Shown piece after piece: positions 26,900 to 38,300 of a DNA stretch of 64,000 bases; position 1 is the stretch's first letter; every line of letters starts with the position of its first letter. Both the position numbers and the translations under genes were made by a program. The stretch comes from Roseivirga misakiensis (GTDB lineage: Bacteria; Bacteroidota; Bacteroidia; Cytophagales; Cyclobacteriaceae): NCBI RefSeq assembly GCF_001747105.1, contig NZ_MDGQ01000003.1, positions 806,001-870,000 of the forward strand, given 5' to 3'. A model generated the notes under the pieces. It did not search any database and had not been told where the DNA came from. It saw only the letters and a program-made list of their open reading frames with translations.

Positions 26900-27367
26900 A
26901 TGGAAATAACGTCAAAATTGAGAGCAATCGCGGAATCCTTCTTAAAGGACGAAAGCTATTTCATTGTTGATGTTATATCCAAAGGAGTATCTGGAAGGGC
27001 CAAACACCTAATCTTACTTGATGGTGATAATGGTGTTAACATCGATGACTGTGCGTCACTGAGTCGGCAAATAGCCGCAGAAGTTGAAGCAGAGGATCTG
27101 ATAGAAGGTGCATTCATATTAGAAGTGTCTTCGCCAGGGTTGGATCACCCCCTGGCATCTAAAAGACAGTTCGTTAAGAATGTCGGTAGAAGCCTGAAAG
27201 TAAGATTAAAAGATGGTACCATGCTTCAAGGTAAACTCGAAAGTGTTGATGATGAAGCAGTAGAAATCTTGAAAGAAGTAAAGGAAAAGAAAAAAGTGGT
27301 TACAGAAAAAACCGCCATTCTTTTCGATTCTATAGATAAAGCGAACGTTTTAGTGTCATTTAATTAA
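26900..27367 (+). CDS. rimP: Ribosome maturation factor RimP
   Basis: A 155-aa RimP with the N-terminal alpha/beta domain ('YFIVDVISKGVSGRAKHLILLDGDNGVNIDDCASLSRQIA') and 'FILEVSSPGLDHPLASKRQF', then the Sm-like C-domain. It assists 30S assembly. It opens the conserved rimP-nusA-infB operon and ends 5 bp before nusA. Confidence 0.95.
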   Translation: MEITSKLRAIAESFLKDESYFIVDVISKGVSGRAKHLILLDGDNGVNIDDCASLSRQIAAEVEAEDLIEGAFILEVSSPGLDHPLASKRQFVKNVGRSLKVRLKDGTMLQGKLESVDDEAVEILKEVKEKKKVVTEKTAILFDSIDKANVLVSFN

Positions 27368-27372
27368 GAAAA

Positions 27373-28617
27373 ATGGACAGTGGAGTATTAATCGAGTCAT
27401 TCGCAGAATTTGCAAAAAGCAAAAACGTTGACCGACCAACGATGATTAGAATTCTGGAAGATGTTTTCAGAACAATGATCAGAAAGAAATATGAAGTAGA
27501 TGATAACTTCGATATTGTTATCAACGCCGACAAAGGCGATTTAGAGATTTGGCGATTTAGAGAAATTGTTGATGATAACTCTGAAGATATCTGGGATTAC
27601 GACAAAATCTGTTTAACTGATGCTCGAAAAATCGAGCCTGATTTCGAAATCGGTGAAGAAGTAGCAGAAGAAATCAAGTTGGTTGATTTTGGCCGAAGAG
27701 CAGTGATGACTGCGCGTCAAACCTTGATTCAGCGAATTAAAGATTTAGAAAAGGACATTCTTTACCAGAAGTACAAAGACTTAGTTGGTGAAATTATTTC
27801 AACGGAAGTTTACCAAATCCTTAGTAGAGAAGTGCTACTCATGGATAACGAGGACAACGAACTATCTATCCCTCGTAACGAGCAAATTTCTAAAGATAGA
27901 TTTAGAAAAGGAGAATCTGTCCGCGCTATTGTAGACCGTGTTGACATGGTAAACGGTAGCCCGAAAATCATCCTTTCTAGAACTTCTGGAGAATTCTTGG
28001 AAAGACTTTTCGAAAGTGAAGTACCTGAAGTTTACGACGGCTTAATTACTATCAAAAAAGTAGTAAGAGAGCCTGGAGAAAGAGCCAAAGTTGCTGTAGA
28101 GTCTTACGATGATAGAATTGATCCTGTTGGTGCCTGTGTTGGTATGAAAGGTTCAAGAATTCATAGCATCGTTCGCGAATTGCAGAACGAGAATATTGAC
28201 GTTATCAATTTTACTGACAACATGGAGCTTTACATTGCTAGAGCTTTAAGTCCTGCCAAAATTTCGACCATGAAAATCTTGGAAGAAGAGGGACGTGTAT
28301 CGGTTTACTTGAAACCAGATCAAGTTTCTCTTGCCATTGGTAAAGGGGGACAGAATATTAAATTGGCATCTAAACTAGTTGGACTAGAAATCGACGTTTT
28401 CAGAGAGTTATCTGAGTACGAAGAGGAAGATGTTGATCTGGATGAATTTGCAGATGAAATTGATGGTTGGATCATTGATGAGCTTAAGCGTATCGGTTTA
28501 GATACTGCAAAAAGTGTCATCACACTCGAGCCAGCTGACATTGTAAAAAGAACAGACCTTGAAGAAGAAACTGTCAAGGCGCTATTCGAGATCCTAAACA
28601 AGGAGTTCGAAAAATAA
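27373..28617 (+). CDS. nusA: Transcription termination/antitermination factor NusA
   Basis: A 414-aa NusA. The RNA-polymerase-binding N-domain spans residues 1-125, S1 ~135-200 and two KH domains ~235-345 ('CVGMKGSRIHSIVRELQNENIDVI', 'AIGKGGQNIKLASKLVG'). A short C-terminal helical tail follows; the tandem acidic repeats of E. coli NusA are absent. It modulates pausing, termination and antitermination. infB follows by 39 bp. Confidence 0.96.
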   Translation: MDSGVLIESFAEFAKSKNVDRPTMIRILEDVFRTMIRKKYEVDDNFDIVINADKGDLEIWRFREIVDDNSEDIWDYDKICLTDARKIEPDFEIGEEVAEEIKLVDFGRRAVMTARQTLIQRIKDLEKDILYQKYKDLVGEIISTEVYQILSREVLLMDNEDNELSIPRNEQISKDRFRKGESVRAIVDRVDMVNGSPKIILSRTSGEFLERLFESEVPEVYDGLITIKKVVREPGERAKVAVESYDDRIDPVGACVGMKGSRIHSIVRELQNENIDVINFTDNMELYIARALSPAKISTMKILEEEGRVSVYLKPDQVSLAIGKGGQNIKLASKLVGLEIDVFRELSEYEEEDVDLDEFADEIDGWIIDELKRIGLDTAKSVITLEPADIVKRTDLEEETVKALFEILNKEFEK

Positions 28618-28656
28618 TAGATTTTAAAAAAACCTTAAAAAAAGGGATATTTGAGT

Positions 28657-31428
28657 ATGTCTGAAGAAAAAATGATGAGGTTAAGCCAAGTGGCAAGAAA
28701 ACTCAATGTTGGTAGAAATACTATCGTTGACTTTCTATCTGCTAAAGGTCACTCAGTAGACAGCAGTCCTAATGCTAAAATTAATGGTGAGCAATATGCA
28801 TTGCTTGCTAAGGAATTTGCTGCGTCTGCCTCTGAAAAAGAGGAAGCTTCTCATCTGACTATTGGTACGAAGCATGTAGAGGATTTGGCGCCTAAAGCGC
28901 CCGCTACACCTGCTGAGCCAATTGCCGAAGCAGTGACACCTGAGCCTGAAGCGCCAAAAGAGGCGCCAAAGCCAGAACCTGCACCGGAGCCAACGCCTGA
29001 ACCAGAGCCTGTTGCTGAAGAACCTGCTCCTGCAGCACCAGCAGTAGAGGAGCCAGTTGCTGAAGAAAAAGTGACTGAGCCTGATCCACAACCGGAGGCC
29101 AAAGAAGAGGCACCAAAAGAGGATAAGCCTGGTCTAAAAATTCTAGGAAAAATTGACCTAGATAAAGAAAAGAAGAAGGCTGCTCCGAAAAAGGAAGCAC
29201 CAAAAGCTGAGGCAACGACTGAAGAAACTACTTTGGAAGATGCGCCTGCTGAAGAAGGAGCAGAACCTGGTAAAGTGATTGAAGCCAAAGCAGATTCTTT
29301 AAGAGGACTGAAAGTACTTGGTAAGATAAAGCTTCCTGATGCTCCGAAAAAGGCCAAGCCAGAAGCTAAAAAGCCTGGAGAAGAGACAAAAAGACCTAGA
29401 AAACGAATCCAAAGTAAGTTTGAAAGAGCAAACAAAGGTGCAGGTGGACAAGGTTCAGGAGATCAAAGAAGAGGCGGCCAACGTGGTGGTGCCAATAAGA
29501 AAAGAGTACCGAAGGAAGAGCTCACCGATAAGCAAATACAAGAGCAGATTAAAGAAACGCTCGCTCGTTTAAGCGGTGGAAAAGGCGGCGGAAAAAGTAG
29601 ATCCAAATACCGTAAAGAGAAGCGTTCAGCTGTTGCAGAAGCAGCAGAAGAAAAAATGCTTCAGGATCAGGAAGATAGCAAAGTATTAAAGGTTACAGAG
29701 TTTGTTTCGGCAAGTGACCTTGCAAGTTTGATGGATGTTTCTGTCAATGATGTTATTTCTGCCTGTATGACTTTAGGTATGTTCGTTTCCATCAACCAAA
29801 GGTTAGATGCTGAGGCGATCACTATTATTGCAGACGAATTCGGCTTCGATGTTGACTTTACCACTACGGAAGAGGAAACTGACATCGCTGAAGAGAATGA
29901 TAAAGAGGAAGATTTACTAGATAGGGCTCCTATTGTTACCATTATGGGTCATGTTGACCATGGTAAAACTTCACTCCTAGATTACATCCGTGAAGCAAAC
30001 GTAACAGCTGGTGAGGCTGGTGGTATCACGCAGCACATTGGTGCTTATGATGTAACTACCAAAGACAATAAGCGAATTGCTTTTCTAGATACGCCAGGTC
30101 ACGAAGCCTTTACGGCTATGCGTGCTCGTGGTGCTAAAATCACTGACGTTGTAATCATTGTTGTGGCGGCAGATGATAATGTAATGCCTCAAACAAAAGA
30201 GGCGATCAACCATGCCCAAGTAGCCGAGGTGCCGATCGTTATTGCGATTAACAAAATTGATAAGCCAAACGCTAACGCTGACAAAATCAAAGAAGAGCTT
30301 TCTCAAATGAATGTTCTTGTTGAAGATTGGGGAGGAAAGTATCAGTGTCAAGAAGTATCAGCCAAAACAGGTCAAGGAGTTGACGAGCTTTTGGAAAAAG
30401 TGCTTTTGGAAGCTGAATTACTTGAACTCAAAGCGAATCCAAATAAAAATGCCGTTGGTACTGTGATTGAAGCGTCTTTAGATAAAGGACGTGGTTACTT
30501 ATCAACAGTAATGGTACAAGGTGGTACCATGAGAATTGGAGATGTTGTACTAGCCGGATCGCACTTTGGTAAAGTGAAAGCGATGTACGACCATAGAGGT
30601 AACCGACTGAAAGAAGTAGGCCCTGCTACACCAGTACAAATGCTTGGATTAGCAGGTGCACCGCAGGCAGGCGATAGATTCAACGTAATGGATACCGATC
30701 GGGAAGCGAGAGAAATTGCTAATAAACGTGAGCAAATTCTTCGTGAGCAAAGCGTAAGAACTAAGAAGCACATTACGCTTGACGAGATCGGAAGACGATT
30801 GGCAGTTGGTAACTTTAAGGAACTCAATGTTATCGTAAAAGGTGATGTAGATGGTTCGGTAGAGGCACTAAGTGATTCACTACTGAAACTTTCTACTGAA
30901 GAAGTTCAAGTGAACATTATTCATAAAGGAGTAGGTCAAATATCTGAATCTGATGTATTGTTAGCCACGGCTTCTGATGCGATCATTATTGGATTCCAAG
31001 TACGACCTTCTGGTGGTGCTAGAAAAATTGCCGAAACTGAGGAAATCGAGATCAGACTTTACTCAATTATCTATGATGCGATCAACGAGCTGAAAGATGC
31101 AATGGAAGGTCTACTTGAGCCAACTGAAAAAGAGGTTATCACTGGTAACATCGAGGTGAGAGAGGTTTTCAAGATTTCTAAAATTGGTACTGTTGCTGGA
31201 TGTTATGTTACCGATGGAATTGTGAAGCGTAACAACCAAATCCGATTGATTAGAGACGGTATTGTTGTTTACACAGGAGACATTGGTCAACTGAAACGAT
31301 TCAAAGACGATGTGGGCGAGGTGAAATCTGGTTATGAATGTGGACTGAGCATTAAGAGCTTTAATGATATTCAAATTGGCGATATCATTGAAGGGTTTGA
31401 AATACAAGAAGTGAAGCGTAAGCTATAA
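28657..31428 (+). CDS. infB: Translation initiation factor IF-2
   Basis: A 923-aa IF-2 that delivers initiator tRNA to the 30S subunit. The N-terminus (1-60) is an IF2_N helix bundle, then a proline/alanine/glutamate-rich low-complexity region (~75-300) with the motif 'GLK(I/V)LGKI' twice. The G domain starts near residue 425 with 'GHVDHGKT', 'DTPGHEAF' and 'NKID', followed by domains II-IV. I chose the ATG at 28657; a TTG two codons earlier is unlikely. It is the last gene of the operon before a strong terminator. Confidence 0.96.
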   Translation: MSEEKMMRLSQVARKLNVGRNTIVDFLSAKGHSVDSSPNAKINGEQYALLAKEFAASASEKEEASHLTIGTKHVEDLAPKAPATPAEPIAEAVTPEPEAPKEAPKPEPAPEPTPEPEPVAEEPAPAAPAVEEPVAEEKVTEPDPQPEAKEEAPKEDKPGLKILGKIDLDKEKKKAAPKKEAPKAEATTEETTLEDAPAEEGAEPGKVIEAKADSLRGLKVLGKIKLPDAPKKAKPEAKKPGEETKRPRKRIQSKFERANKGAGGQGSGDQRRGGQRGGANKKRVPKEELTDKQIQEQIKETLARLSGGKGGGKSRSKYRKEKRSAVAEAAEEKMLQDQEDSKVLKVTEFVSASDLASLMDVSVNDVISACMTLGMFVSINQRLDAEAITIIADEFGFDVDFTTTEEETDIAEENDKEEDLLDRAPIVTIMGHVDHGKTSLLDYIREANVTAGEAGGITQHIGAYDVTTKDNKRIAFLDTPGHEAFTAMRARGAKITDVVIIVVAADDNVMPQTKEAINHAQVAEVPIVIAINKIDKPNANADKIKEELSQMNVLVEDWGGKYQCQEVSAKTGQGVDELLEKVLLEAELLELKANPNKNAVGTVIEASLDKGRGYLSTVMVQGGTMRIGDVVLAGSHFGKVKAMYDHRGNRLKEVGPATPVQMLGLAGAPQAGDRFNVMDTDREAREIANKREQILREQSVRTKKHITLDEIGRRLAVGNFKELNVIVKGDVDGSVEALSDSLLKLSTEEVQVNIIHKGVGQISESDVLLATASDAIIIGFQVRPSGGARKIAETEEIEIRLYSIIYDAINELKDAMEGLLEPTEKEVITGNIEVREVFKISKIGTVAGCYVTDGIVKRNNQIRLIRDGIVVYTGDIGQLKRFKDDVGEVKSGYECGLSIKSFNDIQIGDIIEGFEIQEVKRKL

Positions 31429-31450
31429 GCTTTTTAAAATTTATAAATTG

Positions 31451-31480
31451 AAACCTCGACCGAAACGTCGAGGTTTTTTT
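31451..31480 (+). terminator. Terminator of the rimP-nusA-infB operon
   Basis: AAACCTCGAC, a 6-nt loop, the exact 10-bp complement and a TTTTTTT run. It begins 22 bp after the infB stop and ends at the base before the next ATG. Confidence 0.9.
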
Positions 31481-31654
31481 ATGGGTGATATTCTTCTTTT
31501 TCTTATTCTTTTAAATGCTGCAATACTGCTACTGGGTTTGATAAGTCCTTGGCGTGCGCTTTGGTGGATGAGCAAACAGAACCGTCTGTTGGTATTGAAG
31601 TTTTATGGAAGCGGTTTGATCCTATTAACTATAATTTGGGTTTTAACAACTTAA
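31481..31654 (+). CDS. Small membrane protein, 57 aa
   Basis: A 57-aa protein with two hydrophobic helices (residues ~4-21 and ~37-55) around a basic, tryptophan-rich loop ('WRALWWMSKQNRLLVLKFYG'), suggesting an inner-membrane hairpin with a cytoplasmic or periplasmic loop. Its ATG directly follows the T-run of the infB terminator, so it would be made from read-through or from a promoter within infB. A TTG-initiated longer version would run through the terminator stem and is unlikely. Function is unknown. Confidence 0.55.
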   Translation: MGDILLFLILLNAAILLLGLISPWRALWWMSKQNRLLVLKFYGSGLILLTIIWVLTT

Positions 31655-31671
31655 CCCTTCTCATATGGTAT

Positions 31672-32925
31672 TTATAAGTGTGAGACCTTTCTAAAAATTA
31701 TAAACTTGGATACCAATGCATCAAGTATTATCACTGCCAAGCTTAGCACAAATGGAATCCACCAAAACACACTTGATATTACTAAAGTGGCTATAGAAAG
31801 CGTAAGAGATAAAAACAATAAAGTCCATTTTGTTATAGTCCCTTTAGGAATCCAATTCAATCGACTTGTTAAAACTGAAGGAAATATCAACAAGTAGAAA
31901 ACATTCAAAAAATCACTCCTGTCGACACGCGCAGAATTGACAGAGTCATAAATAAAAATACATAAGTAGACCAAGCAAAATAAATGCAAGACAAGTGCTA
32001 GAATAGCATACCCAAAACCTTCAGTCTCAAACTGGGCTCTTACGGCCTTTCGATCACCTAGAAATCTTAAAGTACCCCATACAATACCTAGAGTTTGAAC
32101 ACTAAAAAGCTTCAGAATCAACGTCAAAGGCAATAAAAGCAAACTATATGACAAATCACCAACAATGATTACAAGTACCGCTGAAAAAGAAATGATATTT
32201 ACAAGTTTCTTCAAAAAGCTAAAAGATCCTGAGTCTAAATATCTCTCCACTGCATTGTCCATCCTAGATGCTAATCGAAAACCTCTTCTAGCCAATTCAT
32301 TTTCGGGACTCAATAAAAGAACAGATCTATATATCTCCGTCGATTTTTTATAATTCTCTTTGTCATAAAATTGACTAGCGAGATTACAAATCGTAGTAAT
32401 ATTTTCAGGGTTTATATTTAAGTTCTCTTTAAGAATCTTATTCGCCTCTGACGGTTTATTTCGAATCGAATAAATTTGAAATAGATGATTCCGCAAAGCT
32501 TGGTTGTTTGGATTAATTGCCAATCCTCTATTGACTAATTCCAGTGCCTCATCTGTCTTTCTCTTCTTAATATAAATCGCTGCCAAACTCGTATAGATTG
32601 CGGTATCATTTGGTTCCTCCTTCAATGCATCTCTAAAACACTCTTCAGCTCTAGTATAATCAAGTCGATCATAAAAAATTAGGCCTTTCATGTGAAGGGC
32701 AAATGGAGAATTTGGCTTAATATTCAAGGCTTCAGAAGATGAGAAATCAGACATTTCTAAGTTCCCCATAAGATAACTTAGGTAAGCTTTAAGGTTCCAA
32801 AGCGATAAATTCTCAGGATAGCTCTGAATTAATACATTGAGCTGATCCAAAGCTAAATCATACTTTTTTAGCCTAATCTTTAATTTTACGGAGTCAATAT
32901 TTTTATTTAAAAAAACTCGTTCCAC
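31672..32925 (-). CDS. TPR-repeat membrane protein
   Basis: A 417-aa protein. Residues ~15-225 are tetratricopeptide repeats ('LNIKPNSPFALHMKGLIFYDRLDYTRAEECFRDAL', 'INPNNQALRNHLFQIYS'), and the C-terminal ~180 residues hold about five to six membrane helices. There is no cleavable signal. It starts at a GTG sharing one base with the stop of the methyltransferase gene, so the two are translationally coupled. Role unknown; a membrane-anchored scaffold is an inference from the TPR-plus-membrane layout. Confidence 0.78.
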   Translation of the reverse strand: MERVFLNKNIDSVKLKIRLKKYDLALDQLNVLIQSYPENLSLWNLKAYLSYLMGNLEMSDFSSSEALNIKPNSPFALHMKGLIFYDRLDYTRAEECFRDALKEEPNDTAIYTSLAAIYIKKRKTDEALELVNRGLAINPNNQALRNHLFQIYSIRNKPSEANKILKENLNINPENITTICNLASQFYDKENYKKSTEIYRSVLLLSPENELARRGFRLASRMDNAVERYLDSGSFSFLKKLVNIISFSAVLVIIVGDLSYSLLLLPLTLILKLFSVQTLGIVWGTLRFLGDRKAVRAQFETEGFGYAILALVLHLFCLVYLCIFIYDSVNSARVDRSDFLNVFYLLIFPSVLTSRLNWIPKGTITKWTLLFLSLTLSIATLVISSVFWWIPFVLSLAVIILDALVSKFIIFRKVSHL

Positions 32926-34112
32926 TAATCAATCACCTTCCTTGTACGAAACACTTTACTTCCATCCATATCCGATGTGGCAAAGAGGTATTCTTCCCCT
33001 CCCTCTTTTAAATCTGTCTTTTTTCGAATTTGGGCGACCGTCATCGGGTAATTCCTAACTGTGATATTGGCTTTAGAGGCTGGAAGTATCTTTTTTAAAG
33101 CTTTCTTATTTAGTGAAACACTTTCAATTACCTCGAAAGATCTACCGGGAAAATTATCCACTAGCATATTAGACGTGTATAGATGAGAGTTTGGGTGAAG
33201 TTTAGTCAACCCATAAGCATTGGCAATAGACTTAAAGGCACCTGCTTTTAAAATACTCGCGTTTGGTTCGTATAAATAGGTATTTACACCGCCAAAATCT
33301 ATCACCAAATCCTCCTCATCTTGATAGCTAAAGTCAAAACAACTTATACCATCCCCAACCAAGTTGATGCAGTTCACCTGCGCATGATCAGAAAAGCCAC
33401 GTTCCAGAATAAATACCAGCTCCTTTACCTCATTATTTAAGCTCACTACGTGAACCTGAGCTACATGATCGAGGTCTCGGATAGCTCCCTTGATGTCTAA
33501 CAAAGGCGATGTTTTAATCATGACCTGTTTAGACTTACTCATTAAAGTTGGCAAAAGATGAATCACATTGGGTTCGCAATCATTTAAGGCAACCACTTTT
33601 TGATTCCGATCTCCCCTTCGAGCGGGATCTAAATAGAGTAGATCAAAATCGATCGGTAAGTCTAAGAACTCGGCAGATTGCGTATGGTGAACCTGAACGT
33701 TATTCAGTCCTAATGCATTAAAATTATGTTGAGCTATCTCGGTTAAATCTGCATTTCGCTCAACATAATGACATGTTTTGAAGTTCTTTGCAAAAGCAAA
33801 AAAGTCGACTCCAAAGCCTCCTGTTAAATCAGCCATCGTACTACCTTCTTTGACCAAGTCAGCTTTATAGGATGCTGTCTGTTCGGAAGAACATTGCTCC
33901 ATTGAAATCAAGGGTGGATAAACAATACCAGTAGCATCAAACCAGGTCGGAAGTTTTTTACGAGCCTTTCGTTTGGATTGAATTTGAGATACAATCTCTT
34001 TCATAGGCCAACCGGAATACTTCCCGGCTTGGAGCATGAGCGCTGCTGGATCATCATTTAGATGATCTTGGATGAACTGTTGTATCTCGGGATTACTAAG
34101 TGCCTGAATCAA
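32925..34112 (-). CDS. Class I SAM-dependent methyltransferase with THUMP-like C-terminal domain
   Basis: A 395-aa enzyme. The SAM-binding motif I is 'DLTGGFGVDFFAFAK', the acidic ribose-binding segment is 'CHYVERNADL', and motif IV is 'LLYLDPARRGD'. The C-terminal ~100 residues form the THUMP-like domain of a Bacteroidota family. An RNA or nucleic-acid substrate is inferred from the fold; it is untested. The start is a TTG at 34112 whose TTGA overlaps the asd stop; the next in-frame ATG is 25 codons later. The 3' end is coupled to the TPR gene. Confidence 0.85.
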   Translation of the reverse strand: MIQALSNPEIQQFIQDHLNDDPAALMLQAGKYSGWPMKEIVSQIQSKRKARKKLPTWFDATGIVYPPLISMEQCSSEQTASYKADLVKEGSTMADLTGGFGVDFFAFAKNFKTCHYVERNADLTEIAQHNFNALGLNNVQVHHTQSAEFLDLPIDFDLLYLDPARRGDRNQKVVALNDCEPNVIHLLPTLMSKSKQVMIKTSPLLDIKGAIRDLDHVAQVHVVSLNNEVKELVFILERGFSDHAQVNCINLVGDGISCFDFSYQDEEDLVIDFGGVNTYLYEPNASILKAGAFKSIANAYGLTKLHPNSHLYTSNMLVDNFPGRSFEVIESVSLNKKALKKILPASKANITVRNYPMTVAQIRKKTDLKEGGEEYLFATSDMDGSKVFRTRKVID

Positions 34113-35101
34113 GCCTCTTGCATTTGGCGCTGCAAGTATTCCACAATTTGCACAGCATTAGTTGCTGCACCTTTTCTCAAGTTATCGGCAACCACCCACA
34201 TGTTTAAGGTATTGGGCTGGCTTTCATCACGTCTGAGCCGTCCCACAAAAACTTCGTCCTTCTTATGAGCCGTTAATGGCATTGGGTAAAGATTTTCGGC
34301 AGGATTATCTTGAACAATCACACCTTCTGTGGCAGTCAAAAGGGACCTAACTTCATATAAATCGAAATCTTCCTTAAACTCGACGTTTAAAGCTTCCGAA
34401 TGACCTCCCATAGTCGGAATTCGCACAGTCGTAGCAGTCAACGCGATGGTTTGATCGTCAAAGATCTTTTTGGTCTCATTGATCATTTTCATTTCCTCTT
34501 TTGTGTAGCCATTCTCTTGGAATACATCTATATGAGGTAATGCATTTTGATCAATCTTGTGCGGATAACACATCTCACCATCCACACCGTTTCGCTCATT
34601 CATCATTTGATCAACAGCGGCTTTTCCAGAACCCGTTACAGATTGGTAAGTGGACACAACAATTCGTTTGATGCCATATCTTTTCCTCAAAGGTTCGAGT
34701 GCTACTACCATTTGAATGGTGGAGCAGTTAGGATTGGCAATAATTTTATCATCTGGCCCCAAGCTGTCCGCGTTGATCTCAGGAACGATTAGTTTATGAT
34801 CTGGACTCATTCTCCAAGCCGAAGAATTGTCCACAACTGTAGTACCAACCTCAGCGAACTCTGGTGCCCATTCTAGTGATGTACCTCCACCGGCAGAAAA
34901 TATGGCGAAGTCAGGCGCTACCGCTACGGCTTCTTCCATTGTCATAAGTGTGTATTCCTTGCCCTTAAATGTCTTCTTAGAACCTGCTGATCTGGCAGAA
35001 GCTACCAAAAACAACTCATCAAATTGAACATTTCTCTCCTCTAGCACTTCTAGGATTTCTCCACCTACTAGCCCTGTGGCACCTACAACAGCAATTCTCA
35101 T
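34109..35101 (-). CDS. asd: Aspartate-semialdehyde dehydrogenase
   Basis: A 330-aa Asd that reduces aspartyl phosphate to aspartate semialdehyde for lysine, methionine, threonine and diaminopimelate synthesis. 'GATGLVGGEIL' is the NADP loop, Cys126 in 'NPNCSTIQMV' is the nucleophile and the His in 'MGGHSEALNV' completes the pair. It is the first gene of an asd-methyltransferase-TPR group. Confidence 0.96.
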   Translation of the reverse strand: MRIAVVGATGLVGGEILEVLEERNVQFDELFLVASARSAGSKKTFKGKEYTLMTMEEAVAVAPDFAIFSAGGGTSLEWAPEFAEVGTTVVDNSSAWRMSPDHKLIVPEINADSLGPDDKIIANPNCSTIQMVVALEPLRKRYGIKRIVVSTYQSVTGSGKAAVDQMMNERNGVDGEMCYPHKIDQNALPHIDVFQENGYTKEEMKMINETKKIFDDQTIALTATTVRIPTMGGHSEALNVEFKEDFDLYEVRSLLTATEGVIVQDNPAENLYPMPLTAHKKDEVFVGRLRRDESQPNTLNMWVVADNLRKGAATNAVQIVEYLQRQMQEA

Positions 35102-35144
35102 TTCAAAATTTCTTAAGCCGATAACCTTACTTGATTATCTTCTG

Positions 35145-35152
35145 CAAATATA
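35145..35152 (-). promoter_or_regulatory. Candidate -7 element of asd
   Basis: The minus strand reads TATATTTG, an exact TAnnTTTG match 44 nt upstream of the asd ATG. No clear -33 box at the expected distance. The rest of the 227-bp gap to the next gene is very AT-rich and shows nothing else I can name. Confidence 0.4.
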
Positions 35153-35328
35153 CATTTAAGTGCTTTTAACAGCTTTCCGACGGTAAAAAGTTTCCATTAG
35201 AATGGCTCTATACCTATATAATAAATCGAATTTTATACTACACTTTATTGTTTAATAAAATAATTCTGGTCACATTATAAATTAATATAAACTTATTTTA
35301 TATGTTTTTTTAAGTAAAATAATTTGAA

Positions 35329-38300
35329 ATGAAATTGTACACCACGCTTTTGTTGGTTGTATTTGCTACTACATTACATGCGCAAATCAGTGAAACACCT
35401 CATTTCGAAAGCTTTGAAAACACCTTTACTGTTGGCTCTAACATCTCTTTTATATCCAATTGGATTGGGAATGAGGTAACAGCCTCCAGAAAAATTTATC
35501 AAGGAACCGATGCCCATACGGGAGACAAATCCTTAAATATAATCCCCACATCGAGCTTCAAAGGCGAGATATTGGTAAACTTAGACCTAACCGACAATGA
35601 AAACACAAGCATCAGTTTTTATGCAAAGTCAAAACAAAATGGCGCATCGAGTTCAGACCGGCCAGCGATTTTAAGCATATCTACTTCAACCGATGGTGGA
35701 TTGTCTTACTCATATGAAAGGCAGATCGGAGAAGATTCAACCTTCCCCAATAGCAATAACGCTAGTTTTCAAAAATTTAGTTACGACCTGCCCATAGAAG
35801 CATCCGACAATAAGGACGTAATTATCAAAATTATGGTGGAAAGAGGGTCTGGTCAAGGCTCTTCGGCCATCCTCGTTATTGATGACTTTTTAATTGAAGA
35901 AAAAGTACCTGAACTAAGAATCAATAAGCTCAGCGCAAGAAGCAAAGACACTTTAGAAATAGCCTTCAACCAGGAAGTGTCAAGGGTTTCTATTGAGGAC
36001 ACTTCAAATTATGTCTTAAGCCATGGGCTATCAGTCGTCGGTGCTACACAATTTAGCGGAAACGCTGCCTATCTATTAGTTAATAAACCACTGGTCAATA
36101 ATACATACAATCTGGTAGCCCATCGGATACAGAGTGCTATTACTAACATCATCACCGATAGCTTAAGTGCTCAGGTTAAGTTTGAAACACCAACAACAAC
36201 CAGAGCGATTGTAATCAATGAGATTTTTGCCGATCCTGTTGGCACTTACGCTCCCTCAGAAGAATTTTTACCCACTGAAAGCAGTGCGGAGTTTGTTGAA
36301 TTATACAACTCAACTAATCGAGCCATTGATATTACTGGTTTTGAGCTTTCGGGTAGTACAATTGATTCTATGATTCTCGAAAGCAATAGCTATGTCATAG
36401 TTACGGCGACCGCGAACCTCAATACCTATCGCGAATTTGGCGCTACTGTGGGTGTCAATTCATGGAACACACTCAGCAACAGTGGAGAAGCTATCACTCT
36501 AAAAGATAACCTTGGCAATCTTTTGGACAGCTTAGTTTATGATCTGAATTGGTACCAGGATGGAGAAAAATCGGCGGGCGGTTGGTCCCTCGAGCAGGTT
36601 AATCCAGAACTACCCTGTAGCGATGCTAACAACTGGAACTCCGCTATTAATAATGGCGGAGCAACACCAGGTAGAACTAATAGCCGGTATAACATTTTAC
36701 CCGATACAATACCCCCATTCATTACGGCAGTAGAAATACTAACGCCTATCCAAATCCAGGTTCAATTTAACGAACCAATGGATATCAATTCATTGTCTTT
36801 CGGTACCTATTCAATCACGAATCAAGACTTAATATGGTCGGTAAACGAAGTTACCCCTGAAATAAAAACCGTCGATTTAACCTTGAGTGATACGCTCATC
36901 TCTAATCAAGAGTATAGCATCGAAGTCTCTGGTGTTAGCGATTGTTCGGGAAATATATTGGCATCGTCCACGCTGAAATTTTTCTTTGACAATCAGCCTC
37001 CACTGCTAGAATATGTGAGTCTAAGAGATACTACTCATCTTGACCTTATTTTCAATGAACCCCTAGGATTTCAAGCCGCCGCAGAATTAAGTAATTACCT
37101 AATTGAGCCATCTTACACGAGCGTGATAAAGGCGGTCAGAGAAGACAACAAACCAAACAGGGTTAGCCTTGAACTCGATGCTGCGCTGAAAAAAGATTCT
37201 ATTTATCAATTCTCTTTCCGAAACATTAGTGATACTCTAGGAAATAACCTCGACTTGGCATCAACTAGCTTTAAATTCGAAGATCGCCTTGATACAATTC
37301 TCCTTATATCGGATAAACTGCTCGACTTAGTATTCAAAGACCCGATCGATAAAACCCAAGCTGAGCAAGTTGAAAATTACACTTTGAACCGAGATATAGC
37401 CCACCCGATCGTCGCGATCATTGACGCCGATACTAGCAACATTGTCCATCTTATTTTTGATAACGCCTTTCCCCAAAACAAGCCGATAATAGCATCATTT
37501 GATAACCTGAAAGACGATAACCTTAACCATTTACAAGCACTGAATAGGTCTTTCATTTATGATACTGATGACCCAAATGTAGATTCAATAACCATGTTGA
37601 ATGCCCACGAATTACAGCTATTCTTTGATGAACAAATCGATATAATATCTGCTGAAAGCCTGAGTAGCTATCAGCTTAATAGTAACTCAGAGCCTGTCCG
37701 AGCAAGCTTATCCCCTATCAAGAGGTCCGTCACTATTTATTTTGAGGATGCTTTCGAACCAGAGAGCTCCAATGTTTTAAGCGTGAAAAATGTGGCCGAT
37801 TTATGGGGTAACGCCATGACAAGCACGAGAAATTTTGAATTCGTTTATGACAAACTCGCCCCTAGGTTGATTTCCATTGACGTTTTAACACCGAAGATAT
37901 TAAAGGTGGGTTTTTCTGAACCACTTGAAAAAATAATAGCGGAAAACGTATCGAATTATCGTATTGATAATGACATAGGAAATCCGAGCGTTGCTACGCT
38001 TTCTCAGCGAGATCAAAATATTCTTTTCTTAGAATTTGAAGGTGTAGGTAACAATTTGATCAATACCTTGAGTATAACCAATCTAACTGACCTCAAGGGA
38101 AATTCGATAGAAAATAGCCTAACTACTTCCTTTTCATCTATGGTTCCAAAGCTAGGACAAATCAAAGTCTTAAGCGATCGGCAGGTAGCACTACAATTCA
38201 CTAAACCAATTAAACAGTCTTCATCGTCCGCGTTACAGAACTATATTGTAGGCAATGATCTGACACTTTTTAGTATTTCCCACGACTCGATTGATCATTC

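Noticed and set aside
28851-29435. 194-aa minus-strand ORF inside infB
   Set aside because: It is a Ser/Ala/Gly-rich shadow of the Pro/Ala/Glu low-complexity region of IF-2 on the other strand.
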